10,224 nucleotides of DNA from Actinomycetota bacterium (lineage in GTDB: Bacteria; Actinomycetota; Humimicrobiia; Humimicrobiales; Humimicrobiaceae): assembly GCA_023475715.1 (NCBI GenBank), contig JAMCVO010000327.1, positions 1 through 10,224 of the forward strand, in the 5' to 3' direction. A program made the position numbers and the translations under genes. This document shows, in pieces, positions 7,801 through 10,224 of this stretch (position 1 is its first letter; each line of letters starts with the position of its first letter). The notes beneath the pieces were generated by a model, which saw only the letters and a list, made by a program, of their open reading frames with translations, ran no database searches and was not told the origin of the DNA.

Positions 7801-7830
7801 TAATTTTTTAAAATTTTTTAAAATTTTTTA
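7801..7830. repeat. Three 10-bp repeats with helically phased T6 tracts
   Basis: Three consecutive 10-bp units (TAATTTTTTA, then AAATTTTTTA twice) put T6 tracts at 7804-7809, 7814-7819 and 7824-7829. Tracts repeated at about one helical turn are known to cause intrinsic DNA curvature. The block starts at the midpoint between the two operator centres (7805) and ends directly before the -35 of the aldolase promoter, so it could help looping, act as an UP-like element, or both. Confidence 0.6.
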
Positions 7831-7859
7831 TTGAAAATAAAAAACATTTAATTTAAAAT
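7831..7859 (+). promoter_or_regulatory. Predicted promoter of the aldolase operon
   Basis: TTGAAA (7831-7836), a 17-bp spacer and TAAAAT (7854-7859) give a good sigma-70-type match, with AT-rich UP-like sequence just upstream. The predicted start is near 7866, which puts operator element O2 about 8-30 bases downstream, a roadblock or repressor position. A second, weaker -10-like TACTAT (7877-7882) lies inside O2 but has no good -35. Confidence 0.5.
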
Positions 7860-7873
7860 AATATTAAATATAA

Positions 7874-7896
7874 GTGTACTATCGCACATATGTGCT
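7874..7896 (+). promoter_or_regulatory. Operator-like element O2 (aldolase side)
   Basis: GTGTACTAT is followed after one C by the perfect 12-bp palindrome GCACATATGTGC (7884-7895). It is the second copy of the element at 7714-7736, in opposite orientation, each copy pointing toward the gene it precedes. The common form is GTGTAnTA then two pyrimidines then GCACWTAWGTGC. It lies between the predicted transcription start and the aldolase gene. Confidence 0.65.
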
Positions 7897-7957
7897 ATTT
7901 CTGGATTTTATTAGGCTGTTAATGCATTTATAAAAACATTTACAACAGGAAAAATAA

Positions 7958-8620
7958 ATGGATAATAAGCAACAACAAAAAAATTCTCTTCCATACAACA
8001 ACTTTGAATTTAAAAATCCCGAAGAAATCCTTAGAAAAACTTCCCTGTTATTATTTGACAGGTTTCTTACTGATTCATGTGGCGGTAATATGAGTTTAAG
8101 GCATGAAGGAAAAATTTATATTACACCAAGATTTTCTGCAGAATATTTTCATTGGGATATACCGGCAGAAAAAATTTCAATATTCGATGAGGAGAATAAT
8201 CTTGTTAGGGGTAATATAGAAGAAGTTTCAAGAGAGAGCGAATTACACTTACTTATATACAAAACCTTCCGGGAGGTAAATAGTGTCTTGCATGTGCATC
8301 CCCCAAATATTATCGCGTGGTTTATTAATCATGATGTACTTGATGCTGAAACCCAAATGATGGCAAACCGGGGAAGCATCAGAATGTGGGAATGTAACCC
8401 TGAAAATCCTGACCAGAGTGAAGCCCAGAATAATAATATAATTGAAATATTTAAGAAAAACATCCAACTTGAAAAGCCAACGTCTCTGGCAGTGGCAATG
8501 AAAAATCACGGCGCAATTGTAGCATCAGAAAATATATTTAAAGCAGTTTCGCTGCTGGAATCAATTGAAGTCAATGCAAAAGCCATGCTTTTTAATGAAA
8601 TATTTAAGAAAATGCAATAA
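7958..8620 (+). CDS. Class II aldolase/adducin-family protein
   Basis: It is a likely zinc-dependent sugar-phosphate aldolase or epimerase of the FucA/RhaD/AraD superfamily. The 220-residue length is typical. GGNMSLR (42-48) corresponds to the GNxS phosphate-binding loop, and ITPR (55-58) is conserved. SRESELH (91-97) supplies the candidate catalytic Glu, E93, spaced from the metal ligands H112 and H114 (HVHPP) exactly as Glu73 is from His92 and His94 in FucA. The third ligand is H184 in KNHGAIVAS (182-190). All metal residues are present, so activity is expected. Substrate is undetermined: fuculose-, rhamnulose- or ribulose-phosphate-like, and methylthioribulose-phosphate dehydratase is a less likely relative. 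AGGA at 7947-7950 lies 7 bases before the ATG. First gene of the operon divergent from the SorC regulator. Confidence 0.88.
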   Translation: MDNKQQQKNSLPYNNFEFKNPEEILRKTSLLLFDRFLTDSCGGNMSLRHEGKIYITPRFSAEYFHWDIPAEKISIFDEENNLVRGNIEEVSRESELHLLIYKTFREVNSVLHVHPPNIIAWFINHDVLDAETQMMANRGSIRMWECNPENPDQSEAQNNNIIEIFKKNIQLEKPTSLAVAMKNHGAIVASENIFKAVSLLESIEVNAKAMLFNEIFKKMQ

Positions 8621-8642
8621 GGGTTATTAAAATTTATTTTTT

Positions 8643-8647
8643 GGAGG
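8643..8647 (+). promoter_or_regulatory. Shine-Dalgarno deciding the cupin start
   Basis: GGAGG lies 5 bases before ATG 8653. An in-frame TTG at 8641 would place the start codon against the ribosome site itself, so ATG 8653 is the start. Confidence 0.85.
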
Positions 8648-8652
8648 ATAAA

Positions 8653-8988
8653 ATGTCGTATTTTGTAATTAATTCAGAAATAAAATCAATCCAGGGAATG
8701 GATGAATTATCATCAAAAAAAAATCTTGTCTTGTGGAAAGATAAATTCCAGCTTATTGAATATCATGACAAAAAAGGATCTGTTTCAATAAGACACAAGC
8801 ATTTAAAAGAGGATATGATCTGTTACCTGATATCAGGAAAAGTAAAAGAAACAGTAGGGGATGAAACAAAAATAGCAACCACAGGAGACTGTTGGTACGT
8901 ACCTGCAGGTATAGAACATGAGGCTGACACTTTAGAGGATTCAGTATTGATATGTGTCTTCAGTCCCCCAGCCAAAGACAGGATGTAA
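8653..8988 (+). CDS. Small single-domain cupin protein
   Basis: This 111-residue protein is a single cupin-2-type beta barrel. Motif 1 is GSVSIRHKHLKEDM..YLISG (residues 42-62) with metal-ligand candidates H48 and H50. Motif 2 is GDCWYVPAGIEHEAD (78-92) with H89. Motif 1 appears to have one extra residue between the second His and the glycine, and the usual Glu ligand position is occupied by Met, with E53 and D54 adjacent, so the metal site may be non-standard. Small cupins in sugar operons may be isomerases, mutarotase-like enzymes, binding proteins or have no known role; no function is assigned. It lies 32 bp after the aldolase and 38 bp before the URO-D-like gene, so co-transcription is likely. 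Confidence 0.85.
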   Translation: MSYFVINSEIKSIQGMDELSSKKNLVLWKDKFQLIEYHDKKGSVSIRHKHLKEDMICYLISGKVKETVGDETKIATTGDCWYVPAGIEHEADTLEDSVLICVFSPPAKDRM

Positions 8989-9026
8989 AATACAAAGCAA
9001 GATATTAATACAAATTAGGATGTGAA

Positions 9027-10181
9027 ATGCAAGACCGATTAAATAAAACTTCTCTTGACAGGGTGCTTACAGCAATTAATCATAGAGAACCTGACAGAGT
9101 ACCTATTGATTTTGGAAGCCGTGAAACTACTATTCATGAAGAACCTTACCTTGAATTGAAAAGGTACCTTAAAATTCAAAACAAAAGTATCCGGTATAAG
9201 CAGTTTTTTTTAAAAGCAGTTGAAGTAGACAGAGAGGTCCTTGATTATCTGGGTTCAGATATTGTAAATATTGAAATCGGGATGGAAATGGTTTCCAACT
9301 CTAAAATTAAACTGGATTTTGATAATAATATTTTTACCAATGAATGGGGTACCCGCTACAGTGCTTCAAAGGATGGCAAATTTCTCAAGTATTTTGATTT
9401 TCCTCTCAAAACACTTAATAAAAGTGATATAGACAGTTATAAATGGCCCGATACTTCAAATAGGGTGAATAATATCAGGGATATTATAAAAGAGGAATTT
9501 GATAAAAAGGAAAAAGCAGTATTGCTGTCAGGGGTCACTGGAATAATTGCAATTCACTGGTTCCTCAGAGGTCTGGAACAATCTTATATGGATTTTGCAG
9601 GTCAGCTTAAAGAGGCTGAGTATCTTTTTGACATGATTTTAGACTGGCAGATGGGAATGTGGGAAGGAATATTGGCTGAAGCAGGAGGAAATATTCATAT
9701 AATCGAGGCAACCAATGATGATATCGCATCAAGTGAAGGTCTTATTATCTCCCCGGGAATCTATAGAAAAATACTGAAGCCAAGACAGCGTAAATTAATA
9801 GATTTTATAAAAAAAAGGACCAAGGCTAAAATTTTTTCCCACTCCTGCGGTGCAATATATGAAATAATACCTGATCTTATTGAAATCGGAGTTGATATTT
9901 TAAATCCGGTTCAAGTTACAGCAAAAGGAATGGACAGCATAAAGCTAAAAAAAGATTTTGGGAAAAGCATTACTTTCTGTGGCGGCGGATGCTCGAATTC
10001 GATTTTACAGGATGGAACAGCGCAGGATGTGAAGGATGAAGCAAGGAGAAGACTGGATGATTTTATGCCTGGCGGAGGATATATCTTTGCTCCTATTCAT
10101 AATATTCAGCCGGGGGTTCCGGCAGAAAATATTGTTGCACTTTTCGAAAGCGCCAGAGAATTCGGATTATATTCCAAATAA
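9027..10181 (+). CDS. URO-D superfamily protein (not HemE)
   Basis: The 384-residue protein has the uroporphyrinogen decarboxylase/MtaA-type barrel fold signatures: AINHREPDRVPIDFG (16-30), IFSHSCGAIYEIIPDLIEIG (269-288), DILNPVQ (290-296), ITFCGGGCSNSILQDGT (315-331) and PGGGYIFAPIHNIQPGVP (348-365). It lacks the RQAGR-type N-terminal motif of true HemE, and there are no haem genes nearby, so it is not expected to decarboxylate uroporphyrinogen. H272 and C274 form an H-x-C pair like the zinc site of corrinoid-dependent methyltransferases, with C318 and C322 as candidate third ligands. AGGA at 9017-9020 lies 6 bases before the ATG. It is third in the aldolase-cupin operon. Function is unknown; a sugar-linked or methyl-transfer role is speculative. 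Confidence 0.85.
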   Translation: MQDRLNKTSLDRVLTAINHREPDRVPIDFGSRETTIHEEPYLELKRYLKIQNKSIRYKQFFLKAVEVDREVLDYLGSDIVNIEIGMEMVSNSKIKLDFDNNIFTNEWGTRYSASKDGKFLKYFDFPLKTLNKSDIDSYKWPDTSNRVNNIRDIIKEEFDKKEKAVLLSGVTGIIAIHWFLRGLEQSYMDFAGQLKEAEYLFDMILDWQMGMWEGILAEAGGNIHIIEATNDDIASSEGLIISPGIYRKILKPRQRKLIDFIKKRTKAKIFSHSCGAIYEIIPDLIEIGVDILNPVQVTAKGMDSIKLKKDFGKSITFCGGGCSNSILQDGTAQDVKDEARRRLDDFMPGGGYIFAPIHNIQPGVPAENIVALFESAREFGLYSK

Positions 10182-10224
10182 TGGTTAATCATATTTTAAT
10201 AAAATAAGATAAATAGGATTTTAA

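Noticed and set aside
8641..8652. TTG start for the cupin gene at 8641
   Set aside because: The TTG abuts the GGAGG ribosome site; ATG 8653 has correct spacing from it.
9027..10181. Annotation as uroporphyrinogen decarboxylase hemE
   Set aside because: The N-terminal RQAGR-type motif of HemE is missing and no haem genes are nearby; only superfamily membership is supported.
10182..10224. Start of another gene at the right edge
   Set aside because: A TAGGA-like ribosome site appears near 10213-10217, but no start codon and coding stretch can be seen before the window ends.

Overview
The window is AT-rich bacterial DNA of unknown origin, probably a metagenomic contig because genes or their contexts run off both ends. 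It has two halves. The left half (1-5114) is the distal part of an arginine biosynthesis operon, all on the + strand and tightly packed: argD (5' end missing), argF, argR, argG, argH. The right half (5139-10181) is a carbohydrate-type catabolic locus: an FGGY-family sugar kinase on the + strand, a convergent SorC-family sugar-sensing repressor on the - strand, and, diverging from the repressor, a + strand operon of a class II aldolase, a small cupin and a URO-D-superfamily protein.

Organism: the order D-F-R-G-H, with the argR regulator between argF and argG, is the order familiar from the actinobacterial argCJBDFRGH operon, yet the DNA is strongly AT-rich with AAA/ATA/AAT-heavy codon use. That would suit a low-GC lineage near Actinobacteriota, or another anaerobic low-GC phylum such as Atribacterota or Bacillota. 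The sequence alone does not decide; this is inference.

How the genes work together: ArgD makes N-acetylornithine, ArgF makes citrulline, ArgG and ArgH convert citrulline to arginine, and ArgR senses the product. In the right half, a kinase plus a class II aldolase is the standard pair for phosphorylating a keto-sugar and then splitting or epimerising the sugar phosphate, and SorC-type repressors normally respond to phosphorylated sugars. The exact sugar cannot be read from the sequence. The cupin and the URO-D-like protein have no assigned step.

Regulation: the 284-bp divergent intergenic region (7674-7957) is the most informative non-coding stretch. It holds one copy of a 23-bp bipartite operator-like element near each promoter (7714-7736 on the - strand, 7874-7896 on the + strand; 17 of 23 positions identical, outward facing, palindrome centres 169 bp apart). 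Close to the midpoint are three T6 tracts phased at exactly 10 bp. This looks like a repression-loop architecture for the SorC regulator. The other gaps are short: 1920-1984 (65 bp, AT-rich, no clear site), 6636-6707 (72 bp between convergent genes) and 10182-10224 (43 bp tail with no gene visible). No RNA genes, CRISPR arrays, insertion sequences or phage genes were seen.
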